From the NCBI GenBank assembly GCA_051953655.1, contig JBQCIO010000039.1, forward strand, positions 1-25,256: a DNA stretch of 25,256 bases. The letters are read 5' to 3'. Below the pieces are notes generated by a model. It saw only the letters and a list, made by a program, of their open reading frames with translations. It was not told the origin of the DNA and did not search any database. Below are positions 16,063 through 23,847 of this stretch, in pieces. The translations under genes were made by a program, and so were the position numbers. The DNA comes from JBQCHF01 sp051953655 (lineage in GTDB: Bacteria; Actinomycetota; Actinomycetes; Motilibacterales; Motilibacteraceae). How positions within the stretch are numbered: position 1 is the stretch's first letter; every line of letters starts with the position of its first letter.

Positions 16063-16386
16063 GTGACCTCGGCCGACTTCCACGTGGCGTGGGTCGCCGC
16101 GCTCGACGAGCTCGAGCTGGAGGTCGACCGCGCCGAGGCGCTGCTGCGTGGTCACGACCCGCTGGCACCGCCGCTGCAGCAGCCGCAGTGGGTCCCTCCG
16201 CAGCTGCCCGGTCCGCTGCCGGAGCACCTGCTCGAGCGCGCACGGGACATCCTCGACCGCCAGCTCGCTGTGTCCGCTGAGATCGCCCATACGATGATGG
16301 GCAACCGGCGTCACGCGGCGTACGTCCGGCAGCTCGGCTCCGGCGCGAGACGTGAGATTCCCGTCTACGTCGATGCCAGTCTGTGA
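16063..16386 (+). CDS. Small helical protein in the fliT position
   Basis: 107 aa, unrecognised. It is predicted to be two helices (about 5-32 rich in Ala/Leu/Glu, and 54-92) joined by a Pro/Gln-rich linker (LAPPLQQPQWVPPQLPGPLP in part), with a basic C-terminus. GTG 16063 lies 1 nt after the fliS stop and has GGAG 6 nt upstream. In Bacillus and enteric bacteria the gene after fliS is fliT, a short helical chaperone for FliD. Size, helicity and place here fit that role. No sequence motif proves it, so I leave it unnamed. Confidence 0.7.
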   Translation: MTSADFHVAWVAALDELELEVDRAEALLRGHDPLAPPLQQPQWVPPQLPGPLPEHLLERARDILDRQLAVSAEIAHTMMGNRRHAAYVRQLGSGARREIPVYVDASL

Positions 16387-16394
16387 GGCCGGAC

Positions 16395-17495
16395 ATGGTC
16401 TCACTGGTTGCGGTGCTCATCGTCAAGGACGAGGAGGCCGCGCTCCCGCGGTCTCTACCGCCCCTGCTCGAGGCGTGTGACGCGGTGGTCGTCGCCGATA
16501 CGGGCTCTTCGGACAGCTCGCGCGAGCTGGCCTCGCGGGCCGGGGCGACCGTGGTGGACGTCCCCTGGACGGGCGATTTCTCGGCGGCACGCAACGCCGC
16601 CGCTGAGCTCGCCGGGCGGAGGCATCCCGTCGACTGGGTCCTCGTGGTGGACGCCGACGAGCAGCTCTCGGCCGACGCCCAGATGCTGCGCGAGGTCCTC
16701 CGGCGCCAGCCGGAGGGAGTCGCCCCGCGGTTCCTGGTGCGCAACGTCGCGGCGCCGGGGTCGGGCCGGGAAGGTTGGACCATCGAGTCCTCACGGCTCT
16801 ACCGCCCCAGCGAGATGCGCTACGCGGGCGCGGCACACGAACAGCTGGTCGACGCCCGCGGCGAGCTGGCCACCGGGCCACTGCTGCCGGCCGAGGTCGG
16901 GTTGCTGGTGCACCACGGCTATGCCAACCCGGCCGACGACGAGGCGAAGGGGCTGCGCAACGCCGAGCTCTTGGCAGCCGAGCTGAGGAATCTCCCCGAG
17001 CAGTCGCCGCCCCGTCGACGAGCGGCGCTGCTGCTCGACCTAGGCCGGTCCCTCATCGCCAGTGGCCGGCGGCAGCAGGCCCTGGAGGTCCTCGGGCAGG
17101 CGTACGCGCTGGACCGCGAGGGGCCCCCTGGGCTGGCCGCCGCGGACTTCATGGCCCGGCTGCTGCTGGGGGCGGGCGAGCACGACCTGGTCCTCGCGCT
17201 CACCGAGCACCTGCGCGGCCACGGAGTCCAGGCGGCCTACTGCGACCATCTGCAGGGGCAGGCGCTGGTGTTCCAGGGTTCCGTCGTCGAGGGAGTGAGC
17301 ACGCTCGAGCGCTGCGTCTCCCATGATGAGCTCGTCGATGCCTCCGGCCGTCGGTGGGGGAGCGCAACCGCCTGGCGATCGCTGGCGCTGGCTCGAGCCC
17401 TTCTCGGCGACCTACCGGCGGCCCGCGTGGCCCTGGCCGAGGCGGCCCGACGGGGCGTCGACGTGAGCCAGGAGCTGGCTCTGCTTCCCGTCTGA
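16395..17495 (+). CDS. GT2-type glycosyltransferase with TPR-like C-terminus
   Basis: A predicted GT-A fold enzyme of 366 aa. IVKDEEAALPRSL at the N-terminus, DTGSSD at 35-40, DFSAARNAA, and DADE at 86-89 (metal/nucleotide-sugar site) are standard GT2. An HEQLV motif at about 148-152 also occurs in the large GT2 gene on the other strand. Residues 190-366 form helical repeats (ALLLDLGRSLIASGRRQQALEVLGQA), as in TPR-fused glycosyltransferases. ATG 16395 has GAGG 6 nt upstream; GTG 16383, overlapping the previous stop, is the alternative. Lying between the filament genes and the basal-body operon, it probably modifies flagellin or another axial protein. The donor sugar cannot be inferred. Confidence 0.85.
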   Translation: MVSLVAVLIVKDEEAALPRSLPPLLEACDAVVVADTGSSDSSRELASRAGATVVDVPWTGDFSAARNAAAELAGRRHPVDWVLVVDADEQLSADAQMLREVLRRQPEGVAPRFLVRNVAAPGSGREGWTIESSRLYRPSEMRYAGAAHEQLVDARGELATGPLLPAEVGLLVHHGYANPADDEAKGLRNAELLAAELRNLPEQSPPRRRAALLLDLGRSLIASGRRQQALEVLGQAYALDREGPPGLAAADFMARLLLGAGEHDLVLALTEHLRGHGVQAAYCDHLQGQALVFQGSVVEGVSTLERCVSHDELVDASGRRWGSATAWRSLALARALLGDLPAARVALAEAARRGVDVSQELALLPV

Positions 17496-17527
17496 ACAAG
17501 CGCACGGTTCACCAGCAGAGACTTGCT

Positions 17528-17552
17528 TCAGATCCTGACCGGCCCGGCCGAT
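17528..17552 (+). promoter_or_regulatory. Predicted FliA (sigma-28) promoter of the flgB operon
   Basis: TCAG at 17528-17531, a 15-nt spacer, and GCCGAT at 17547-17552. The motif has the same spacing as at flagellin. The predicted start is near 17560, giving a leader of about 67 nt. The 131-bp gap after the glycosyltransferase holds no other gene. Confidence 0.68.
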
Positions 17553-17561
17553 CAACACACT

Positions 17562-17598
17562 GAGCACGGATCGCTCGCACCCGCCACGGACTCGGCGG
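17562..17598 (+). promoter_or_regulatory. Twin hairpins with ACGGA loops in the flgB leader
   Basis: Hairpin A: GAGC (17562-17565) with GCTC (17573-17576), loop ACGGATC. Hairpin B: CCGCC (17581-17585) with GGCGG (17594-17598), loop ACGGACTC. The two GGA triplets are exactly 20 nt apart, a spacing suited to one CsrA dimer. They lie right at the start of the predicted transcript. No clear Shine-Dalgarno precedes flgB. CsrA binding is inferred. Confidence 0.5.
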
Positions 17599-17626
17599 AC
17601 CCCTTTTCGGCATCTTCGACGAACTG

Positions 17627-17986
17627 GTGGCGAGTCTCTTCGTGTTCGATGACGTGACGACCGTCGCGCTGCACAGCGCGCTCAACGGTCTGGCGATGCG
17701 GCAGCGCACCATTGCCGACAACATCGCCAACATCCAGACCCCGGGATTCCTGGCCGGCAAGGTCCAGTTCGAGTCCGCTCTCAAGGACGCGCTCGCGAGC
17801 GGGCAGAGCCCCGCGGTGGCGCCTTCGGTGGCCCGCTCGCTCGAGCCGACGCGCGAGGACGGCAACAACGTCAACCTCGACGAGGAGACGCTGTCCAACA
17901 TCGACACCGGGCTGCGCTACCAGCTGGCCCTTCGTGCGGTGGACAACCAGTTCTCCATGCTGCGTTCGGCGATGAGGACCTCATGA
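17627..17986 (+). CDS. flgB: Flagellar basal-body proximal rod protein FlgB
   Basis: A rod subunit exported by the type III apparatus. 119 aa. The rod-family N-terminal motif RTIADNIANIQTPGF is clear, and the C-terminal helix (LRYQLALRAVDNQFSMLRSAM) is typical. The start is uncertain. GTG 17627 gives MASLFVFDDVT; GTG 17642 would give MFDDVTTVALHSAL, which also fits the family. Neither has a good ribosome binding site. It is the first gene of the basal-body/export operon, and its stop overlaps the flgC start. Confidence 0.92.
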   Translation: MASLFVFDDVTTVALHSALNGLAMRQRTIADNIANIQTPGFLAGKVQFESALKDALASGQSPAVAPSVARSLEPTREDGNNVNLDEETLSNIDTGLRYQLALRAVDNQFSMLRSAMRTS

Positions 17987-18393
17987 GCGGCCTGTTCGGA
18001 GCGCTGGGGATCAGCGCGAGCGGTGTCACCGTCTACCGCAAGTGGCTCGACGCGGTCTCGGACAACATCGCCAACATCAACACGGTCAAGCCGACCAGCG
18101 AGAACGCCTTCCAAGCCCGCTACGTCGTGGCGCAGGCCCGCGAGTACGGCAGCGGTGACGGCGGCGTCGACGTCGCCGGGGTGCGGTTCGGCTCCGCGCA
18201 GGGCCGCGTGGTCTACGACCCGCAGAACCCGCTGGCGGACAAGGACGGCAACGTACGACTGCCGGACATCGATCTCGGCTCCCAAATGACGCAGCTGATC
18301 ATGGCCCAGCGCGGCTACGAGGCGAACCTGCAGGTCGTGAAGAGCGCCCAGGAGGCCTACCAGAACGCGATCCAGCTCGGGAGGGGCGCGTGA
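17983..18393 (+). CDS. flgC: Flagellar basal-body rod protein FlgC
   Basis: Proximal rod subunit, 136 aa. ISASGVTVYRKWLDAVSDNIANINT is the family N-terminus (motif DNIANINT). VYDPQNPLADKDGNVRLPDID and the terminal QMTQLIMAQRGYEANLQVVKSAQ match FlgC throughout. ATG 17983 overlaps the flgB stop (ATGA) and has GAGGA upstream. The gene is intact and of normal length. Confidence 0.95.
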   Translation: MSGLFGALGISASGVTVYRKWLDAVSDNIANINTVKPTSENAFQARYVVAQAREYGSGDGGVDVAGVRFGSAQGRVVYDPQNPLADKDGNVRLPDIDLGSQMTQLIMAQRGYEANLQVVKSAQEAYQNAIQLGRGA

Positions 18394-18716
18394 GCATCTC
18401 GCCGATCAGCCTGCCCATCGCTCCGGTCGCGCCGCTGTCCGCGGCTGCGCCGGCGCAGCAGGCACAGAACGTCACAGGAACGAATGGCGCCGACGGTGCC
18501 GACTTCGCGAGCATCCTCGCCAAGGGCGTCGACAGCCTGCAGGCCACCCAGGCCAACGCGGACACCCTCGCTGTCCAGGCCGCCACCGGCGACCTCAAGG
18601 ACGTCCACGACTACACGATCGCGGCGACCCAGGCGCAGCTGGCCACCGACCTCGCGGTGACCCTGCGCAACAAGGCCGTCGACGCGTTCAACGAGATCAT
18701 GCGGATGCAGATCTGA
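18390..18716 (+). CDS. fliE: Flagellar hook-basal body complex protein FliE
   Basis: Links the MS ring to the rod and is the first protein exported. 108 aa. The N-terminal 35 residues are Ala/Pro/Ser-rich. The conserved part is FASILAKGVDSLQATQANAD and GDLKDVHDYTIAATQAQLATDLAVTLRNKAVDAFNEIMRMQI (core NKAVDAFNEIMRMQI). GTG 18390 overlaps the flgC stop, with GGGAGGGG upstream. The stop overlaps fliF (TGATG). Confidence 0.94.
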   Translation: MSISPISLPIAPVAPLSAAAPAQQAQNVTGTNGADGADFASILAKGVDSLQATQANADTLAVQAATGDLKDVHDYTIAATQAQLATDLAVTLRNKAVDAFNEIMRMQI

Positions 18717-20338
18717 TGGGGCAGAACCTGCTCGGCGCGGCCCGGCGGGCCGGCCGTACCTTCGGCGACTTCACCCTCGGCCAGAAGGTCGTCACCGTGC
18801 TCGCGGTGCTCGGCCTCGCGCTCGGGGCGCTGCTGTTCAACCGCTGGGCCTCCACCCCCACCTACGCGCCCCTATTCTCCAACCTCGCCGCGTCGGACGC
18901 CTCGGCGATCGTGGACAAGCTCAACAGCGCCGGCACGCCCTACAAGCTGGCCAACGGTGGCGCGACGATCATGGTGCCGCAGGGGCAGGTGGACGCGGTC
19001 CGGCTGCAGATGAGCGGCCAGGGCCTGCCGGCCAACGACTCCTCCAGCTGGTCGCTGCTGGACAAGCAGGGCATGACCTCCTCCCAGTTCCAGCAGCAGG
19101 TGGCCTACCAGCGCGCCCTGGAGGGCGAGCTGGCCAAGACCATCCAGTCGATCCAGGGCGTCGACGCCGCGGTGGTGAACCTCGCCATCCCGCAGAAGGA
19201 CGTCTTCACCAAGGACAGCGACAAGCCCACCGCCTCGGTGCTGGTGCAGACCAAGGCCGGGCAGGACCTCACCAGCCAGCAGGTGCAGGCGGTGACGAAC
19301 CTGGTGGCCTCCAGCGTGCCGGGCCTGACGCCGGACATGGTGACCGTGGCCGACGGCAAGGGCCGGGTGCTGTCCGCCCAGGGCACCGCCGGCGGCGCCG
19401 GCGCGGACACCCGCAGCGACCAGACCCGGGCCTACGAGGACCGGATGAGCCAGTCCCTGCAGGACATGCTCGATCGCGTCGTCGGCCCTGGCCACAGCGT
19501 GGTCCGCCTCACCGCCGACCTCGACTACGACACCACCGACACGACCACCGAGAAGTACGTCTACGACAAGACCGTCCCGCCGGTCGCCAGCACGACGACG
19601 ACCGAGAAGTGGACCGGAGCCGGTGGGACCGCGGTCGGTGGCGTGCTCGGCCCGGACAACATCTCGGTGCCGGCCGGCAACGCGACCCCGGGCGCGAACA
19701 ACTACCAGAAGGACTCCGCCACGGTGAACAACGCCGTGGGCAAGGTGGTGGAGCAGCGCAAGTCCGCCCCCGGCACCGTGCGCAAGCTGAACGTGGCAGT
19801 CCTGCTGGACACCCGCACCGCCGGAACCATCGACCCGGCGCAGGTGCAGGCCCTGGTGGCCAGCGCGGCCGGCATCACGTCGGCCCGCGGCGACACCATC
19901 CAGGTCAGCCGGATGCCCTTCGACCAGAGCGCGGAGAAGGACGCCCAGACCCAGCTGGCCGAGGCCAAGAAGGCCGAGCAGACCGCGTCGCGGATGTCGC
20001 TCATCAAGACCGGTGGCCTGGTCGGCCTGGTCGTGCTCGTCGTCCTCTACGCCCTGCTCGCCGGTCGCAAGCGCCGCAAGGCGCCGGCGCTGACCGACGA
20101 GGAGCGGCTGCAGATCGAGGCGCTGCAGCGCAGCCTGGAGCTGGCGAACAGCCAGCCGGCCGGCGAGCTGACCGGCACGGGCAACGTCGCCATCGCTGCG
20201 CTCGAGCCCGCTCCCGCCCCGGACCCGGCCGCCCAGCTGGCCGCCCTGGCCCGCGACGAGATCGGCCAGCTCGTGCAGCAGCAGCCCGAGGAGGTCGCGC
20301 AGCTCCTGCGCGGCTGGCTCGCGGACCGGAGGGGCTGA
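18716..20338 (+). CDS. fliF: Flagellar MS-ring protein FliF
   Basis: Builds the MS ring in the cytoplasmic membrane and houses the export gate. 540 aa, with two membrane segments: about 24-41 (VVTVLAVLGLALGALLF) and about 429-449 (GLVGLVVLVVLYALLAG), followed by the basic RKRRK. Between them lie the ring-building motifs (PTYAPLFSNLAASDASAIV; YQRALEGELAKTIQSIQGV; KPTASVLVQTKAG). The C-terminal tail ends PEEVAQLLRGWLADRRG, the part that binds FliG in known systems. ATG 18716 overlaps the fliE stop. The gene is intact and of usual length. Confidence 0.96.
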   Translation: MGQNLLGAARRAGRTFGDFTLGQKVVTVLAVLGLALGALLFNRWASTPTYAPLFSNLAASDASAIVDKLNSAGTPYKLANGGATIMVPQGQVDAVRLQMSGQGLPANDSSSWSLLDKQGMTSSQFQQQVAYQRALEGELAKTIQSIQGVDAAVVNLAIPQKDVFTKDSDKPTASVLVQTKAGQDLTSQQVQAVTNLVASSVPGLTPDMVTVADGKGRVLSAQGTAGGAGADTRSDQTRAYEDRMSQSLQDMLDRVVGPGHSVVRLTADLDYDTTDTTTEKYVYDKTVPPVASTTTTEKWTGAGGTAVGGVLGPDNISVPAGNATPGANNYQKDSATVNNAVGKVVEQRKSAPGTVRKLNVAVLLDTRTAGTIDPAQVQALVASAAGITSARGDTIQVSRMPFDQSAEKDAQTQLAEAKKAEQTASRMSLIKTGGLVGLVVLVVLYALLAGRKRRKAPALTDEERLQIEALQRSLELANSQPAGELTGTGNVAIAALEPAPAPDPAAQLAALARDEIGQLVQQQPEEVAQLLRGWLADRRG

Positions 20339-20341
20339 GCC

Positions 20342-21355
20342 GTGGCCGGCACCATGACCGGGAGCGGCGTGCGCAAGGCCGCGATCCTGCTCGTGCAGAT
20401 GGGCCGCGAGGCCACCACCAAGGTGCTCGCGGAGATGCGCGAGGCCGAGGTCGAGGAGCTGATGGCCGAGATCGTCCGGCTGCAGCAGCTCGACCCCACC
20501 GAGGCCGACGAGGTCGTCACCGAGTTCCACCAGCTCGTCACCGCGCGCCGGTACGTCGGGCAGGGCGGGTTCGGCTTCGCCCAGGAGGTCCTCGAGGCCA
20601 GCCTGGGCGAGGGTCGCGCCGGGGAGATCCTCAGCCGGCTCTCCGCCGCCGTGATGGAGATGCCGTTCCAGTTCCTGCACCGCGCCGACCCGCGGCAGGT
20701 GCTGTCCTTCCTGCAGGACGAGCACCCGCAGACCATCGCGCTGGTGCTGGCGCACATGACCGCCGACCAGGCCTCGACGATCCTGTCCGGTCTCGCTCCG
20801 GAGCTGCAGGCCGACGTCGCGCACCGCATCGCGGTCATGGACCGCACCTCGCCCGACATCATCAAGCAGGTCGAGCGGACGCTGGAGCGCAAGCTGTCCT
20901 CGGTGCTGCAGCCTGCGGACCTGTCCGAGATCGGCGGCCTCACCCCGCTGGTCGAGATCATCAACCGCAGCGACCGGGCCACCGAGCGGCTCATCCTCGA
21001 GGGGCTGGAGGGCCGTGACCCGGCGCTGGCCGAAGAGGTCCGCAGCCGGATGTTCATGTTCGAGGACATCGTCAGTCTCGACGACCGCGGCGTGCAGCTG
21101 GTGCTGCGCCAGGTCGAGACCGCGGACCTGGCCACTGCCCTCAAGGGCGTGCGCGAGGACGTGCGCGAGAAGGTCATGCGCAACCTGTCCGAGCGCGCGG
21201 CGGAGAACCTCGCCGACGAGATCGAGATGCTCGGCCCGGTGCGTCTGCGCACCGTGGAGGAGTCGCAGATGAAGATCGTCCAGGCCATCCGTGGCCTGGA
21301 GGAGGCCGGTCAGCTGGTCGTGCGTCGCGGGTCGGACGATGAGTTCGTCGCCTGA
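20342..21355 (+). CDS. fliG: Flagellar motor switch protein FliG
   Basis: Rotor protein that transmits torque and switches direction. 337 aa, three domains. The N-terminal domain begins about residue 10 (VRKAAILLVQMGRE). The middle domain has FLQDEHPQTIALVLAHM (the EHPQ motif). The C-terminal domain has MFMFEDIVSLDDRGVQLVL, ALKG and MRNLSERAAENLADEIEMLGPVRL, which carries the charged torque helix. GTG 20342 is preceded by GGAGGGG, 7 nt away; ATG 20354 is an alternative. It is 3 nt from fliF. Confidence 0.96.
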   Translation: MAGTMTGSGVRKAAILLVQMGREATTKVLAEMREAEVEELMAEIVRLQQLDPTEADEVVTEFHQLVTARRYVGQGGFGFAQEVLEASLGEGRAGEILSRLSAAVMEMPFQFLHRADPRQVLSFLQDEHPQTIALVLAHMTADQASTILSGLAPELQADVAHRIAVMDRTSPDIIKQVERTLERKLSSVLQPADLSEIGGLTPLVEIINRSDRATERLILEGLEGRDPALAEEVRSRMFMFEDIVSLDDRGVQLVLRQVETADLATALKGVREDVREKVMRNLSERAAENLADEIEMLGPVRLRTVEESQMKIVQAIRGLEEAGQLVVRRGSDDEFVA

Positions 21356-22076
21356 GGCGCCGGTGCTGCGCGGCGCCGCGGCGGCCGCCTTCGCCCCGGC
21401 CCGGCTCGACACCGACCTGCGGCACAGCCGGTTCCTGCGCGCGGCGGACGGGTCGGTGCGGCTCGACCCGCGCCTTGCGGACCCGCGTCTGGAGGCCGCC
21501 TTCGAGGAGGTTGCCGAGGAGGTGCGGACCGCCGCCCGCGCCCAGGGATACGCCGAGGGCTGGGCCGCCGGGCAGGCCGCGGCCGTCGCCGACGCCGAGC
21601 AGCGCGCCGCCGCGCTGGCATCGGCCCAGGAGGCCGCCGAGGCCTCGCGCAGCCTCGCCTTCCACCGTGCCGTCGACGCCGTCCAGCGGGCTGCGACCGA
21701 GCTCGAGCGCCGTGCGCTGCCGCAGGCCGAGGATCTGCGCGACGCCGTCGTCGAGGCCGCGCTGTCGCTGGCTGCCGCGGTGCTCGGCCGCGAGGTCGAT
21801 CTGGACCCCGAGCCGGGCCGCACCGCGCTCCTGCGCGCGCTAGACCTCGCCCCGCAGGGTTCGCGCGTCGTCGTGCGGCTGAACCCGTCGGACCACGCCT
21901 CGCTCGTCGCAGCCTCCGGCGGTTCGTCGGAGATCACCGTCGGCGGCCGCGCGGTGCTCCTGACCGCCGACCCGTCCGTCGGCGTCGGCGGTGCTGTCGC
22001 CGACTGCGACGCCACCCGCGTCGACGCCCGCCTCGAGACCGCCGTGCTGCGCGCCCGCGAGGTGCTGCTGCCGTGA
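21339..22076 (+). CDS. fliH: Flagellar assembly protein FliH
   Basis: Regulator of the export ATPase FliI, linking it to the C-ring. 245 aa. A helical stalk rich in Ala/Glu/Arg (about 45-130) contains GYAEGWAAG, the GxxxGxxxG pattern of FliH. The C-terminal domain (about 130-240) has VVEAALSLAAAVLGREVDLDPE and VVVRLNPSD, as in the V/F-ATPase peripheral-stalk family. ATG 21339 overlaps the end of fliG by 17 nt; GTG 21363, with GAGG 5 nt upstream, is a credible shorter start (237 aa). The stop overlaps fliI. Sequence conservation is low, but order and pattern support the call. Confidence 0.88.
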   Translation: MSSSPEAPVLRGAAAAAFAPARLDTDLRHSRFLRAADGSVRLDPRLADPRLEAAFEEVAEEVRTAARAQGYAEGWAAGQAAAVADAEQRAAALASAQEAAEASRSLAFHRAVDAVQRAATELERRALPQAEDLRDAVVEAALSLAAAVLGREVDLDPEPGRTALLRALDLAPQGSRVVVRLNPSDHASLVAASGGSSEITVGGRAVLLTADPSVGVGGAVADCDATRVDARLETAVLRAREVLLP

Positions 22077-23410
22077 CCGCCGTCGCCTCCCGCTTCCTGC
22101 CCGGTCTCGACCGGGCCCTCGGGGCCGCCGCGCCGCTCGTCACCGGGCAGGTGACCGGCGTGGTGGGCCTCACCGTGACCGTCCGCGGCCTGAACGCCGC
22201 CGTCGGCCACCTGGTCCAGGTGCAGGCGCCGGAGGGCGACGTCGCCGCCGAGGTGGTCGCCGTGACGCCGGACGGTCTGGCGTGCCAGCCGATCGGGTCG
22301 GTCTCCGGCATCCGCGCCGGCCTGCCGGTGGTCGCGACCGGCTCCGCGCTCCGAGTCTCCGTAGGAGAGGCGCTCCGCGGCCGTGTGCTCGACGGCCTTG
22401 GCCGCCCGATCGACGGCGGCCCGGCGCTGGACGGGCTGCCCACCGTGCCGGTGGACGCCAGCGCGCCCAATCCGCTGCTGCGCGGCCGGGTGGAGCGTCA
22501 GCTCTCGGTCGGCGTGCGCGCGATGGACTCGCTGGTGCCGGTCGGCCGTGGTCAGCGCATCGGCGTCTTCGCCGGCTCGGGCGTGGGAAAGTCCAGCCTG
22601 CTCTCGATGATCGCGCGCGGCACGGACGCCGAGGTCTCCGTCATCGCCCTGGTGGGTGAGCGTGGCCGCGAGGTGCGCGAGTTCCTCGAGAACGACCTAG
22701 GCCCGGAGGGCCTGGCCCGCTCCGTCGTCGTCGTGGCCACCTCCGACGAGCCGCCGCTGGTGCGCCTGCGCGCCGCGTTCGTGGCCACCCGGATCGCGGA
22801 GTGGTTCCGCGACGAGGGCCGCGACGTCGTCCTGATGATGGACTCGCTCACCCGCATGGCCATGGCGCAGCGCGAGGTGGGCCTCTCGGCCGGCGAGCCG
22901 CCGGCCACCCGCGGCTACCCGCCGAGCACGTTCGCCCTGCTGCCCAGGCTGCTCGAGCGCGCGGGGCCGGGGGAGCGCGGCAGCATCACCGGCATCTACA
23001 CCGTCCTGGTGGAGGGCGACGACCACAACGAGCCCATCGGCGACGCCGCCCGCTCGATCCTCGACGGGCACGTCGTGCTGACCCGCCGCCTGGCCACCGC
23101 CGGGCACTTCCCGAGCATCGACGTGCTCGAGTCGGTGTCCCGGGTCGCGAACGCCGTGACGAGCCGACCGCAGCGCGAGGCGGCCATCGAGCTGCGCCGT
23201 CTCATGGCCGCGCACCGGGACGCCCGCGAGCTGCTCGAGATCGGCGCCTACGCCGCGGGCACGAACCCCGACGTCGACCGCGCGGTCATGCTGCGCCAGC
23301 AGATCGACGGATTCTTGCGCCAGGACCTCGACGAGCGCTCCGACGCCGCGTCGGCGTGGACCGGCTTGGGCGACCTGCTCGGCCGCGGCCCCCTCGGAGC
23401 CGCCGCATGA
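22073..23410 (+). CDS. fliI: Flagellum-specific ATP synthase/ATPase FliI
   Basis: The export ATPase of the flagellar type III system, related to F1-beta. 445 aa. Walker A AGSGVGKSS at 167-175, Walker B DVVLMMDSLTR at 251-261 (Asp257) and the ATPase signature GYPPSTFALLPRLLER are all present, as are VGERGREVREF and GSITGIYTVLVEGDD. GTG 22073 overlaps the fliH stop (GTGA). Length is normal and the C-terminus (VMLRQQIDGFLRQ) is typical. Confidence 0.97.
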   Translation: MTAVASRFLPGLDRALGAAAPLVTGQVTGVVGLTVTVRGLNAAVGHLVQVQAPEGDVAAEVVAVTPDGLACQPIGSVSGIRAGLPVVATGSALRVSVGEALRGRVLDGLGRPIDGGPALDGLPTVPVDASAPNPLLRGRVERQLSVGVRAMDSLVPVGRGQRIGVFAGSGVGKSSLLSMIARGTDAEVSVIALVGERGREVREFLENDLGPEGLARSVVVVATSDEPPLVRLRAAFVATRIAEWFRDEGRDVVLMMDSLTRMAMAQREVGLSAGEPPATRGYPPSTFALLPRLLERAGPGERGSITGIYTVLVEGDDHNEPIGDAARSILDGHVVLTRRLATAGHFPSIDVLESVSRVANAVTSRPQREAAIELRRLMAAHRDARELLEIGAYAAGTNPDVDRAVMLRQQIDGFLRQDLDERSDAASAWTGLGDLLGRGPLGAAA

Positions 23411-23847
23411 ACCGGAAGTTCCCCCTCGCCGCCGTGCTGCGGGTGCGCAAGGTGCAGGAGGACAAGGCCGCGGCCGCCGTGGCCGCCGCCCGCGCCGAGC
23501 TGGCCCTGGCCGTGCAGCGCGAGCAGGAGCTCGAGGTGCGCCTCGACGGAGGGGTGGCGCCGGGGAGCGCGACCTACGTCGACTGGATCGCCACCACCAG
23601 CGCCCGGCTGTCCCTCGCCCGCGACGCCGCCGCGGCCCGCACCGCGCGGCGGGACCGCGAGGCCGGTGTGGCCGAGGCGCTGGACGGCTGGGCAGCGGCC
23701 CGCGCCGCTGCCCGCGGCGTGGAGCGGCTCGCCGAGCGGCACGAGGAGGCGGTGCGGCTCGAGGACGAGCGCGCCGAGCAGCGCGAGCTCGACGAGCGCG
23801 CCACGTCCCGCCGGCCGCAGGTGCCCGGTCCCGAGGCCTCGCGATGA
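23407..23847 (+). CDS. fliJ: Flagellar export protein FliJ
   Basis: A coiled-coil protein that inserts into the FliI ring and couples it to the export gate. 146 aa, nearly all helical and rich in Ala/Arg/Glu. The N-terminus (FPLAAVLRVRKVQEDKAAAA) matches the FliJ pattern of a short basic strand and a long first helix. ATG 23407 overlaps the fliI stop (ATGA), and its own stop overlaps the next gene. Primary sequence is poorly conserved in this family, so position after fliI carries weight. Confidence 0.87.
   Translation: MNRKFPLAAVLRVRKVQEDKAAAAVAAARAELALAVQREQELEVRLDGGVAPGSATYVDWIATTSARLSLARDAAAARTARRDREAGVAEALDGWAAARAAARGVERLAERHEEAVRLEDERAEQRELDERATSRRPQVPGPEASR

Noticed and set aside
18872..22210. 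Very long open frame on the minus strand opposite fliF-fliI
   Set aside because: High-GC antisense shadow of the flagellar genes. Its translation is His/Arg/Gly/Ala-rich without domains, and real domains lie on the plus strand throughout.
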